Shown: positions 1 through 6,903 of the stretch, one piece after another
Layout: each line of letters begins with the position of its first letter
Position numbering within the stretch: the stretch's first letter is position 1
Translations under genes and position numbers: made by a program
Virus record (IMG/VR): IMGVR_UViG_3300042881_002872
Span: 1 to 24,927 of that record
Source of the DNA: a virus
DNA: 24,927 nucleotides
Direction: 5' to 3' (one strand)
The notes under the pieces: model-generated
Database searches by the model: none
The model's input: the letters and a program-made list of their open reading frames with translations, nothing else
What the model was told of the DNA's origin: nothing

Positions 1-122
1 CAACACTTGTTGAGCTTGGGTTCATCACTAACCCGCAGGATCAGGCTTACCTGATTTCACGCGATGCACGAATTCGTTTCTGGACGAACTTACTCCCAGC
101 GTTTAAGAAGGCAAAAAGATGA
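1..122 (+). CDS. N-acetylmuramoyl-L-alanine amidase endolysin, C-terminal fragment
   Basis: The frame is open from base 3 to the TGA at 120-122, so this is the last 39 residues of a gene that starts before the window. It begins with TLVELGFITNPQDQAYL, which matches the end of the Amidase_3 (AmiC/CwlB type) fold: a catalytic Glu inside LVELGF, followed by the usual N-P-x-D-x-x-x-L stretch. Enzymes of this family are zinc amidases that cut the bond between MurNAc and L-Ala in peptidoglycan. In a phage late region this is the lysis enzyme. Its stop overlaps the start of the next, holin-like gene (ATGA), which fits a lysis pair. The upstream zinc ligands are outside the window. Confidence 0.8.
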   Translation, partial: TLVELGFITNPQDQAYLISRDARIRFWTNLLPAFKKAKR

Positions 123-376
123 CTCCAATTCAGGGTGATATTGTCGCAGTCCTTGCCACGATTATTGGCGCGTGCGTTTTCTTAGTGCGAACCGTGGTGA
201 TGATGCTCAAAGATAGCCAGAAGATTTTTACCAAGACTATTGAAACGCTTTCAGGCTCGGTAGATCGGAACTCGCAAAGCGTGGAAGAACTCGCGCACGA
301 AGTGAAGGAATTGCGAACCGACGTGGGAGAACTTAAGGCAAGCCGAATCGCAAAGAGCCCGTCGCATTCTCGCTAG
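119..376 (+). CDS. Holin-like membrane protein, one TM segment plus coiled coil
   Basis: This is an 85-residue protein. Residues about 8-30 form one hydrophobic span (IVAVLATIIGACVFLVRTVV). The rest is polar and helical, with heptad-like VEELAHEVKELRTDV around 55-70 and a basic tail. The ATG overlaps the endolysin TGA (ATGA), so the two are probably translationally coupled. Size, one membrane span and position next to the endolysin suggest a holin or holin-associated lysis protein in the inner membrane. The single N-terminal TM followed by a cytoplasmic coiled coil is the reverse of XhlA, so no family is assigned. The stop codon TAG (374-376) is part of the first copy of the repeated TAGGTGTTTAG element. 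Confidence 0.6.
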   Translation: MTPIQGDIVAVLATIIGACVFLVRTVVMMLKDSQKIFTKTIETLSGSVDRNSQSVEELAHEVKELRTDVGELKASRIAKSPSHSR

Positions 377-384
377 GTGTTTAG
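374..384 (+). promoter_or_regulatory. TAGGTGTTTAG element, copy 1
   Basis: TAGGTGTTTAG is followed by 7 nt and the ATG at 392. Its first three bases are the stop codon of the holin-like gene. It is one of six identical GGTGTTTAG elements placed 6-7 nt before a start codon. It is a candidate phage late promoter for leaderless mRNA or a translation-initiation element. It opens the packaging block. Confidence 0.6.
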
Positions 385-391
385 AGCGGTG

Positions 392-637
392 ATGTTCAAC
401 TTTTCTCAACTGATCGCCACAGCCCGGCTTGCACTTTCCACAGTCCCGGCACAGGCACACGCTTTTGTAGAGCGTGCGCTTACGATTCCAAAGAGCCAAC
501 GGGACAAGCTATATTCCGCGTCTGGCCTTGATGCCGCTGACCGAGAAGAGGCTGATGTGCTTTACCGCAAGGTTGCAGACGCGGCTTCTGATTGGGTCGT
601 CTTCGTTGCCAGCAAAGGCACGATCGACGCTGACTAG
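392..637 (+). CDS. Hypothetical protein, first gene of packaging block
   Basis: This is an 81-residue protein from ATG 392 (MFNFSQLIATARLALSTVPAQ...). A GTG at 377 is in the same frame but lies inside the repeated TAGGTGTTTAG element, so the ATG is preferred by analogy with the other five copies. The N-terminal 30 residues are moderately hydrophobic and could form an amphipathic or membrane-associated helix (LIATARLALSTVPAQAHAFV). The C-terminal half is mixed and acidic, with VYR-like and WVVFVAS segments. I do not recognise a family. It lies between lysis and packaging genes, so a lysis accessory or packaging-associated role is possible but unsupported. Confidence 0.55.
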   Translation: MFNFSQLIATARLALSTVPAQAHAFVERALTIPKSQRDKLYSASGLDAADREEADVLYRKVADAASDWVVFVASKGTIDAD

Positions 638-730
638 ACTTTCACGAATACCTGGGAATAGAGTCGGAAGAGAATTCCGAACACGGTTTTATGTAATTTC
701 ACCGGTCTTGAACACCCTTCCTCCTATTTT

Positions 731-2041
731 ATGAGTGAACCAAACTTCCCGCCCTACAAAAAAGAAAAGCTATCCCGCTTGACGGGTTACGCGGCAAATA
801 GCCGAACGCACTCCACCGAGCAGATCAAGCAGATCGCGGATTCTATTACCGAGTTTGGCTTTACGAACCCGATCCTGGTTGACGAGAACGGCATGATCAT
901 TGCTGGCCACGGGCGACTTGCGGCGGCTCAACTGCTTGGCATAAATGAAGTTCCGACGATTACGCTGGCAGGGCTTACGGAAGCGCAGAAAAGGGCTTAT
1001 GTGATCGCAGACAATAAGCTGGCTCTGAACGCTGGCTGGGACTTAGGGCTTTTGAAATCGGAACTCGGCGCGTTAAAGTCTGACGACTTTGATCTATCCC
1101 TCACTGGCTTTAGCAGCCTTGAATTAGCAGACCTCTTTGCGGAAAAAACAACCGGGCTTACTGATCCTGATGAATTGCCTGAAGCGGATGAAGATTCAGT
1201 TTCTGTCATTGGAGACGTATGGGTCTTGGGTGCGCACAGGATCGCTTGCGGGGACTGCACGGACGCACTGGTGGTGGATTCAGTGCTTGCAGGCGTTAAA
1301 CCGCATTTGATGGTAACTGATCCTCCTTACGGCGTGAAGTATGAAGCAGACTGGCGAACCAAGGCCGGATTGCAGGATGCAGGGGCGCACGGAAAAGTTT
1401 TAAATGATGACAGGGCTGATTGGAGAGAGGCGTGGGCATTATTCCCGGGAAACGTTGCTTACATTTGGCATGGTGCGCTACACGCTCAAACTGTGTCCGA
1501 ATCTCTTGCCTCTGTTAAGTTTAAAGTTCGCGCTCAAATTATCTGGGTTAAAACGCGATTTGCAATAGGGAGGGGTAATTACCACTGGCAACATGAGCCG
1601 TCTTTTTACGCAACCAAAGAAGGTGATCTGGATGATGGGTGGAGATTCGTAGATGATCATGAATCAGCGGCTTATGTAGTGAAGGATGGTAAAACCGCTA
1701 ATTGGGAAGGTGGGAGAAAGCAAAGCACAGTGTGGTTTATAGAACACATCAAGTCAGAAACTGGGCATAGCACCCAGAAGCCTGTAGAATGCATGGCTCG
1801 CCCTATTCGCAATAATTCCAGTCCTGGGCAGGCGGTTTATGAGCCATTTAGCGGATCTGGAACAACCATCATTGCTTGCGAAATGGAAGGAAGGGCTTGC
1901 TATGCCGTTGAATTAAACCCGCCTTATGTTGATATGGCCATAAAGCGTTGGCAAAACTTTACAGGGAAGCAGGCGGTCAGGGAATCGGACGGCGTTACCT
2001 TTGATGAGGCATTAAAAGATCATGGCAAATCCTCCGCATGA
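731..2041 (+). CDS. ParB-domain / DNA N6- or N4-methyltransferase fusion
   Basis: This is a 436-residue two-domain protein. Residues about 8-105 are a ParB/Srx-like nuclease-type domain (NSRTHSTEQIKQIADSI, then IIAGHGRLAAAQ and IADNKLAL). The C-terminal part is an S-adenosylmethionine-dependent amino-methyltransferase, with the catalytic DPPY at 197-200 and the SAM-binding FSGSGTT at 373-379. Motif IV before motif I is the beta-class order, so the target base is adenine N6 or cytosine N4. The fusion is common beside phage terminase genes, where it probably modifies phage DNA against restriction. There is no SD before ATG 731; the sequence just upstream is CCTCCTATTTT. The 3' end overlaps the small terminase by 20 nt. 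The 93-bp gap before it shows no convincing promoter. Confidence 0.9.
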   Translation: MSEPNFPPYKKEKLSRLTGYAANSRTHSTEQIKQIADSITEFGFTNPILVDENGMIIAGHGRLAAAQLLGINEVPTITLAGLTEAQKRAYVIADNKLALNAGWDLGLLKSELGALKSDDFDLSLTGFSSLELADLFAEKTTGLTDPDELPEADEDSVSVIGDVWVLGAHRIACGDCTDALVVDSVLAGVKPHLMVTDPPYGVKYEADWRTKAGLQDAGAHGKVLNDDRADWREAWALFPGNVAYIWHGALHAQTVSESLASVKFKVRAQIIWVKTRFAIGRGNYHWQHEPSFYATKEGDLDDGWRFVDDHESAAYVVKDGKTANWEGGRKQSTVWFIEHIKSETGHSTQKPVECMARPIRNNSSPGQAVYEPFSGSGTTIIACEMEGRACYAVELNPPYVDMAIKRWQNFTGKQAVRESDGVTFDEALKDHGKSSA

Positions 2042-2414
2042 ACCAACCGACGCGCAAATTGCCACCGTTCGCGCTATGTCTGCATACGGTATCCCGCAGG
2101 ATGACATCGCGAAGGTTATTGGCATTGATCCAAAGACGCTCCGCAAGCATTACAGCGAGCAGTTAGAGAAGGGATCAATCGAAGCCACTGCAAAGGTTGC
2201 AGAATTCCTATTTCGCCAAGCCACAACGAACAACGTGGCGGCGGCTATGTTTTGGATGAAGTGCCGTGCAGGTTGGTCGGAGAAGACTCGCGTTGAAGTA
2301 TCGCAACGACACGAGGACTTAGACCTGACCAAGCTTTCTTCCGATGATTTGGCACAAATGGAGGCACTTCATGCGAAAGCCAGTATCCCTAGCTCAAATT
2401 CAAGCGGAAATTAG
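2022..2414 (+). CDS. terS: Terminase small subunit (DNA-recognition)
   Basis: This is a 130-residue protein directly before the large terminase. Residues about 8-45 look like a helix-turn-helix (TDAQIATVRAMSAYG, then DIAKVIGIDPKTLRKHY), as in many small terminases that bind the packaging site. A central helical region (GSIEATAKVAEFLFRQ) probably drives oligomerisation. The following AAAMFWMKCRAGWSE matches the W-K-x-R-x-G-W pattern common to this family. The start at 2022 overlaps the methyltransferase end and the 3' end overlaps the terL start, consistent with one transcript. The assignment rests on motif pattern and position. Confidence 0.8.
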   Translation: MANPPHEPTDAQIATVRAMSAYGIPQDDIAKVIGIDPKTLRKHYSEQLEKGSIEATAKVAEFLFRQATTNNVAAAMFWMKCRAGWSEKTRVEVSQRHEDLDLTKLSSDDLAQMEALHAKASIPSSNSSGN

Positions 2415-3720
2415 GCGGCGCGATCTAAGCCGCTTCCTTCCTCACGCGATGCCTAACCTGCGCTGGGACTGGCCGCATACCAAGCTCATCATCGATCATC
2501 TCCAGGCGTTAGCTGATGGTGAGATTGAGAACCTGATGATCTCCTGCCCTCCGCAGCATGGCAAGACTCAGGTCGCATCCATCGGGTTTGGTGCGTTTCT
2601 GCTTAACCAGCGCAAAGAAACCCGCGTGGGGATTGCGTCCTACTCGGAAACGCCTAGCCTCCGCATCTCGCGCTCGATTCGGCGCATCATGGAAGGCGTT
2701 GGGGCTGAGTTTACTGGCGACCTTAAGAGCGTTCAGGAATGGGAACTGGACGACGGTTCTAAGGTTCGCGCGACTGGTGTCGGTGGTGCGTTTACGTCGT
2801 TTCCGGTAGACATTGGTATTTTGGATGACCCGATCAAAGACCGCGACCAGGCGGAGAGCCTCAATGCCAGGGAATCGCTCTGGGAATGGTACACGGACGT
2901 TTGGGTAGCTCGGAACATGGCGCACCAGGTACTCATCGGCACGGAGTGGCACCAAGACGGGCTGCACGGACGCATCCGCAACGCTCCGGGTAACCAACGA
3001 TGGACATTGCTGAACCTTCCTGCTATCGCGCTGGAAAACGATATTCTTGGTCGCGCTCCTGGTGAGGCGTTATGCCCAGACCGAGTGACATTGGAGCAAT
3101 TAGAAGAACGCAAGCTCCAGAATCCTTATTCATTTGAGGCGATGTACCAGGGCAACCCAAGCCCACGGGAAGGAACGCTGTTCAAGGTCGGTTCGCTAGT
3201 CTACTGCAACCATGACGAAGTGCCAATCAATCTACCAAAGGTAAGACGTTGGGACTTGGCAAGCTCACCGGAAGGGGACTATACCGTCGGCCTCTTGATC
3301 GAAGGGCCGTGCCGAGATGGGCGGTTCTATGTGACCGATGTAGTGCGCGGTCGATGGAACGTATTCGAGCGTGACCAGGTGATTCTGCAAACCGTGAGCA
3401 GGGATGGAAGGGTGGTAAGGCAGGTATTTCCAAACGATCCCGGTTCTGCTGGTGATGCTCAAATCAACGCGATGAAACGGATGCTCGCTGGCTATCCGGT
3501 TTATGACGAACGGGAAACGGGTAGCAAAGAGGTTCGGGCTGAACCCGTCGCGTCTCAGATCGCGGGTGAGAATATCGTCATTGCTCGAGCGCATTGGAAT
3601 ACCGAATTCGTTGAAGAGCTGCGGACGTTTCCGCGTGGTCGCCATGATGACCAGGTTGATACGCTCGCTGGTGGGTTCAACTACTTGGCAGCCAAAAAAC
3701 GCATTTCGGTAGCGGTGTAG
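2371..3720 (+). CDS. terL: Terminase large subunit (packaging ATPase/nuclease)
   Basis: This is the 449-residue motor that pumps DNA into the prohead and cuts concatemers. The start is set at ATG 2371 because GGAGG lies 6 nt upstream; an ATG at 2344 in the same frame has no such site. The N-terminal ATPase has Walker A CPPQHGKT (about 59-66) and Walker B VDIGILDD (about 146-153). The C-terminal RNase H-like nuclease starts at RRWDLAS (Asp about 294) with Asp about 303, and ends with RHDDQVDTLAGGF near the C-terminus. Order and length fit the Terminase_6 family. It overlaps terS by 44 nt. Its stop TAG (3718-3720) is the start of element copy 2. Confidence 0.94.
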   Translation: MRKPVSLAQIQAEIRRRDLSRFLPHAMPNLRWDWPHTKLIIDHLQALADGEIENLMISCPPQHGKTQVASIGFGAFLLNQRKETRVGIASYSETPSLRISRSIRRIMEGVGAEFTGDLKSVQEWELDDGSKVRATGVGGAFTSFPVDIGILDDPIKDRDQAESLNARESLWEWYTDVWVARNMAHQVLIGTEWHQDGLHGRIRNAPGNQRWTLLNLPAIALENDILGRAPGEALCPDRVTLEQLEERKLQNPYSFEAMYQGNPSPREGTLFKVGSLVYCNHDEVPINLPKVRRWDLASSPEGDYTVGLLIEGPCRDGRFYVTDVVRGRWNVFERDQVILQTVSRDGRVVRQVFPNDPGSAGDAQINAMKRMLAGYPVYDERETGSKEVRAEPVASQIAGENIVIARAHWNTEFVEELRTFPRGRHDDQVDTLAGGFNYLAAKKRISVAV

Positions 3721-3728
3721 GTGTTTAG
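3718..3728 (+). promoter_or_regulatory. TAGGTGTTTAG element, copy 2
   Basis: TAGGTGTTTAG, then 7 nt, then the portal ATG at 3736. The first TAG is the terL stop codon. It marks the start of the portal/MuF block. No SD lies between the element and the ATG. Confidence 0.6.
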
Positions 3729-3735
3729 CCTAGTT

Positions 3736-4983
3736 ATGAATCTATCCCAGCGGGTTAAGCAGTTCTTCCTGTCTACTGCGCCACGCTCTAGCGTCGGTAT
3801 GCTTCAGGTTCCTGTTTTGCGCTCGCTCGACCCGCAGAAGGAGCCATTGCACCTTAATTCCGTGGTGATGTCGCTGATTAACTGGGCATGGGTTCAGTCT
3901 TCGGCGGCTCCACTTGCGGTGTTCAAGAAGGATGATGCGACCGACCAGGACGAGATTGTAAAACTTCCGTTGGTGCTTGAGGCAATCACCGCTCCGGTGC
4001 AAGGTATCTCCAGCCGCAACGCAATGTTCGGGATGTGGATGTCCCTCATCACCGAAGGCACGGCATTTTTCTACCCTGTGCGCGATGCTAGGAACCGCGT
4101 GGTAGGGCTTCAGTACCTGTACCATTATTACTGCACGTTCCAGGGTGGCAAGGTTCAGTATGTAGCACCAAGCGGCGAAACGACGTACTTTGACGAGCAG
4201 GATTTAATCATTCTGCGTTATGGTATTGATCCTGAAGATTCCAGACGCGGATACTCACCACTCAAGGCCTGCCTTCGCGAGGTGCTGACCGACCAGGAGG
4301 CAAGCGAGTATCTCCGCGCTGTGCTTTCAAACTTCGGTGTCGTTGGCTCCATCATTTCCAGCGATGATGAGTCCGCAAACTTTGACGAGGATGCGGTCAA
4401 GGCGATTACTGCGGCTTGGAAGAGTGCAACGACCGGAAGCAACCGGGGCAAAACGCTGGTATCAAGCACGAAGCTCAAGATTCAGGAGATCAGATCCAAT
4501 CCAAAGGACATGATCCTGGAAAAGGTTCGCAACATCCCAGAGCAACGAATCTGTGCGGCGTTTGGCGTTCCTCCTGCGGTGTTGCAGCTCGCATCGGGTC
4601 AGGAAACAAGCACATATAACAATTTGACCCAGATGATCCGGCTTGCTTGGAACCAGTTCCTCATTCCGGTGACTGACATTATCGCAAGTCAATTTACTGA
4701 CCAGTTTTTACGTATTTTTACTGACGATTCTGCGCTCTATTTGGGCTATGATAGGCGTGGTGTTGAGGCGTTACAAATTGACCGTGCAGAATTGGAAGCC
4801 AGGTACACGCTTTTGTACCAGGGTGGGATTGTGATGCTGAACGAAGCTCGGACTGCGCTCGACTTTGAACCTGCTCCTGTGGACGGGTTTTACCAGGATT
4901 TGAGTTCTGCGGCCAGTCTGACTCTTGCAAAGGCTCGGTTCGCTGAAAGTCTGGCAAAGAAGCAAGGGCGATCTGATGTGTGA
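3736..4983 (+). CDS. Portal protein (HK97-type)
   Basis: This is a 415-residue portal, the dodecameric ring at the packaging vertex. Family-typical stretches include NSVVMSLINWAWVQSSAAPLAVF near the N-terminus, DLIILRYGIDPEDSRRGYSPLKAC in the middle, and NIPEQRICAAFGVPPAVL followed by TYNNLTQMIRLAWNQFLIP. This is the pattern of the HK97 portal superfamily (Phage_portal). ATG 3736 is chosen; the in-frame GTG at 3721 lies within the repeated element. Position immediately after terL and before a MuF-like gene agrees. The 3' end overlaps the next gene by 8 nt from its ATG at 4976. Confidence 0.92.
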   Translation: MNLSQRVKQFFLSTAPRSSVGMLQVPVLRSLDPQKEPLHLNSVVMSLINWAWVQSSAAPLAVFKKDDATDQDEIVKLPLVLEAITAPVQGISSRNAMFGMWMSLITEGTAFFYPVRDARNRVVGLQYLYHYYCTFQGGKVQYVAPSGETTYFDEQDLIILRYGIDPEDSRRGYSPLKACLREVLTDQEASEYLRAVLSNFGVVGSIISSDDESANFDEDAVKAITAAWKSATTGSNRGKTLVSSTKLKIQEIRSNPKDMILEKVRNIPEQRICAAFGVPPAVLQLASGQETSTYNNLTQMIRLAWNQFLIPVTDIIASQFTDQFLRIFTDDSALYLGYDRRGVEALQIDRAELEARYTLLYQGGIVMLNEARTALDFEPAPVDGFYQDLSSAASLTLAKARFAESLAKKQGRSDV

Positions 4984-5695
4984 GATTCGGATGGACGGTG
5001 GATTGCCTCCTGACCAGGCGGTGCTTATAACCACGCTTGGGCATAGACCGCGCTCCAAGGCGTACCGTGACAATGTAGACAAGGCATTACCCAGCGGCTT
5101 TGATGTTGAGGAGACCTTGACCCAGATTTACCGGGCATTAAAGGGCGATCTTATGGGGCTTGTTGAGCAGGTTAAGTCTGGCGCGATTGATCCTCAGCAG
5201 TTCGCGGACGATGCGTACCTTTTGATCGAAGATGCTCACTCTAAGGCTTGGTTTATTGGTCGGAAGCGTTCGGGGATGACCGATGCCTTCAACTCAGCCG
5301 ATCAGCAAGCGGGGCGGGTCGCGGCTGACTTTGATTCCTTTTTCATTGCGAATTGGCGCGATGATTTCGTGTCCGGTCGCTATTTTGACGGGGAAGAATG
5401 GGCTGATGGATTGCTCAAGGAACGAGCGCGGGCTTATGGTACGCGGGTTCGCGGGACTGCCAACGAGGCATTTGTGCTTGGGACTGAAGAGCAGGGGCTT
5501 GACGTTGAATTCACTTGGGATCGCTCTGCGCTGGAATCGTGCCAGGACTGCATAGAGTACGAATCCCTGAACCCGTGGCTCCCTGGTGAGCTTCCTTCTT
5601 TTCCAGGCGATTGCTCCACGGATTGCCGGCACAACTGCCAGTGCCGCATCGTGCGCTCGGACGGCAAGCTCGGTTTCGATCCATTTGACGACTAG
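4976..5695 (+). CDS. Mu F-like minor head protein (head morphogenesis)
   Basis: This is a 239-residue protein from ATG 4976, which overlaps the portal stop by 8 nt. A TTG at 4925 would give 256 residues but would need a 59-nt overlap. The C-terminal part carries the Mu F signature: ESCQDCIEY, then a Pro/Gly stretch, then CSTDCRHNCQC with closely spaced Cys and His likely to bind metal. Proteins of this family sit in the prohead near the portal and are needed for head assembly or are ejected. The stop TAG overlaps the TAG of the opposite-strand gene (CTAG at 5692-5695), so the + block ends exactly where the minus-strand cassette ends. Confidence 0.82.
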   Translation: MCEIRMDGGLPPDQAVLITTLGHRPRSKAYRDNVDKALPSGFDVEETLTQIYRALKGDLMGLVEQVKSGAIDPQQFADDAYLLIEDAHSKAWFIGRKRSGMTDAFNSADQQAGRVAADFDSFFIANWRDDFVSGRYFDGEEWADGLLKERARAYGTRVRGTANEAFVLGTEEQGLDVEFTWDRSALESCQDCIEYESLNPWLPGELPSFPGDCSTDCRHNCQCRIVRSDGKLGFDPFDD

Positions 5696-5880
5696 GTTTT
5701 CTTTTTTCGACCTCTTTTCCACTCTGTTTTGCGCTCGTAGACAAAATCTTCGGGGATGATCCAGGCTTTGATTGGCCCAAAATCGTGAAGAGTTGCGCCT
5801 GGGATTCGACCCTCTTTACAGAGGGTATTTATTCTTCTTCGGCTAATTCCCCACTTTACGGCGGCTTCGGCGGTGGTCAA
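5692..5880 (-). CDS. Small helix-turn-helix DNA-binding protein (MerR/excisionase-like)
   Basis: This is a 62-residue protein read leftward from TTG 5880. The N-terminus TTAEAAVKWGISRRRINTLC is a winged-helix/MerR-type recognition unit, followed by EGRIPGA and IKAWIIPEDF, the usual wing and W-x-I-P end of the helix_turn_helix_17 type. The C-terminus is strongly basic (ERKTEWKRGRKKKT). The TTG overlaps the TGA of the preceding gene (TTGA), so it is translated by coupling as the last gene of the four-gene cassette. A transcriptional regulator or excisionase-like architectural protein is likely; autoregulation of the cassette is an inference. Starting lower would cut the HTH, which supports TTG. 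Confidence 0.78.
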   Translation of the reverse strand: MTTAEAAVKWGISRRRINTLCKEGRIPGATLHDFGPIKAWIIPEDFVYERKTEWKRGRKKKT

Positions 5881-6245
5881 GCGTGGTCACCAGTGATGTT
5901 CAAAAGCGATGCGGTTCCGGTTCCATGATCCACAGAAAGTTGCATTGATCCAGCGATGGCGGCGTGAAGTCCTGGGAACAGTTCTTCAAACTCAGCAGGT
6001 GTTGCGTCGCCGTCAAAATCTGAGTCATGGAAAACCCCGTCTATGTCTTGATAACCGATCCAAGTTTCGGATTCAAAATCAAACTTGAGGTTTTTGTTTA
6101 CATACTGAAAATCGACAGGCTTGCCGTTTTCAAATTTGAGTTCGACCAACCCCGCTCCACGGTAACGGGAATCGGTTGGTTCGATGTTTGCGACATATGC
6201 GATGCTGGGGTGAAATTGCCCAGTATTTTTTGTGAAGTGGATCAT
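5877..6245 (-). CDS. Hypothetical acidic protein, third gene of minus-strand cassette
   Basis: This is a 122-residue protein from ATG 6245, preceded on its strand by GGGGAGG 5 nt upstream, the best SD in the cassette. A TTG at 6263 in frame lies before that SD and is rejected. The protein is acidic, with segments such as DGVFHDSDFDGD and PAEFEELFPGL and a small beta-rich N-terminus (GLVELKFENGKPVDFQYV). I see no TM segment, signal peptide or family. It overlaps the genes on both sides by 4 nt (ATGA and TTGA). In this setting (small, acidic, own operon, HTH gene downstream) a host-takeover or anti-defence role is possible but not shown. Confidence 0.72.
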   Translation of the reverse strand: MIHFTKNTGQFHPSIAYVANIEPTDSRYRGAGLVELKFENGKPVDFQYVNKNLKFDFESETWIGYQDIDGVFHDSDFDGDATPAEFEELFPGLHAAIAGSMQLSVDHGTGTASLLNITGDHA

Positions 6246-6460
6246 AGAACCTCCCCAAACCAAACTTCAAGAGCAGCTTTGCACTCTGCGCCGCTTCCTG
6301 TCGCAACCACGCTGTAAGTTTTTTGCCCGCGTGGCTTTACTTCGGCGCGGCGGTTGCCCTTTGCCGCGCCTTTTATGCGCCCAAACCCCTTTGATCCTTC
6401 CCACTTCTGGAAAAAAAGTTTCCGTCCGTCATTGTCGAGTTTAATTTTCATGGTTGTCAT
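6242..6460 (-). CDS. Hypothetical basic protein, second gene of minus-strand cassette
   Basis: This is a 72-residue protein from ATG 6460; a second in-frame ATG at 6451 is also possible. It is basic in the first two thirds (FFQKWEGSKGFGRIKGAAKGNRRAEVKPRG) and ends in an amphipathic helix (AECKAALEVWFGEVL). The Gly/Lys/Arg-rich middle could bind nucleic acid, but no family is recognised. Its TGA overlaps the ATG of the next gene (ATGA), so the two are coupled. A weak GGGA lies upstream of the ATG. Confidence 0.65.
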   Translation of the reverse strand: MTTMKIKLDNDGRKLFFQKWEGSKGFGRIKGAAKGNRRAEVKPRGQKTYSVVATGSGAECKAALEVWFGEVL

Positions 6461-6480
6461 TGTGATTTCCCTGCTTGGTT

Positions 6481-6780
6481 TTAGATTGAGTTCCAGACTT
6501 GGTCAAAAGTGACGTTTTCGCCAAATGTTTCAAGGATGAAATCGGCGGCTAAGTTGAATGCTTCATTGTCTTTCGTTCGGCGAGTTGAAACTGAGCTTGT
6601 GTTTGGCTGGACTCTAAGCGCGTCACTGTTTTTGTAGAAGCCAGGAAGACGACTGGATTCGAGGTATCCGGTTCCGGTTGTGTAATAGATTTTCTCACGA
6701 GTGGTTCCGTTGACGTAGATTCGTCGTTCGCCGTTTCGTGTTGTGAAGGTTCCGAGCTTAATTGTGGATGTGCTTTGCAT
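6481..6780 (-). CDS. Hypothetical protein, first gene of minus-strand cassette
   Basis: This is a 99-residue protein from ATG 6780, with AAGG about 9 nt upstream and a sigma70-like promoter 39 nt away. The N-terminal half looks like beta strands (TIKLGTFTTRNGERRIYVNG, YYTTGTGYLES); the C-terminal half is helical (NEAFNLAADFILETFGENVTFDQVW). There is no TM segment and no recognised family. It leads a four-gene leftward operon inserted between the MuF-like and protease genes, on the opposite strand from all neighbouring structural genes. Confidence 0.68.
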   Translation of the reverse strand: MQSTSTIKLGTFTTRNGERRIYVNGTTREKIYYTTGTGYLESSRLPGFYKNSDALRVQPNTSSVSTRRTKDNEAFNLAADFILETFGENVTFDQVWNSI

Positions 6781-6818
6781 TTTGTTTTACCTTGTGTGTC
6801 CCTTGCGGTTACGTTATT

Positions 6819-6846
6819 ATTATACCATGCCTGGAACAATAAACAA
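6819..6846 (-). promoter_or_regulatory. Sigma70-type promoter of the minus-strand cassette
   Basis: On the minus strand TTGTTT (6846-6841) is separated by 16 nt from a perfect TATAAT (6824-6819), about 39 nt before the ATG at 6780. It is the only textbook -35/-10 pair I found in the window, so the cassette can be read from the prophage by host RNA polymerase, independently of late transcription. The leader contains two CAAGG direct repeats. Confidence 0.7.
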
Positions 6847-6885
6847 GGGGAATTAGGATTTTTTTTGAAAAAAGTTATTGCCCCC

Positions 6886-6896
6886 TAGGTGTTTAG
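6886..6896 (+). promoter_or_regulatory. TAGGTGTTTAG element, copy 3
   Basis: TAGGTGTTTAG, 7 nt, then ATG 6904 of the protease gene. Here no upstream gene ends in the element, yet the leading TAG is kept. This shows that TAG is part of the element and not only a stop codon. The upstream 40 bases are AT-rich (TTTTTTTTGAAAAAAG). Confidence 0.6.
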
Positions 6897-6903
6897 TCTA
6901 GAC

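Noticed and set aside
700-731. Promoter TTGAAC / TATTTT before the ParB-methyltransferase
   Set aside because: The spacer is only 11 nt and the -10 would touch the ATG; not a workable sigma70 promoter.
2344-2370. Upstream ATG for the large terminase
   Set aside because: The ATG at 2371 has GGAGG at good spacing and gives the usual N-terminus; the extra residues MIWHKWRHF are not expected.
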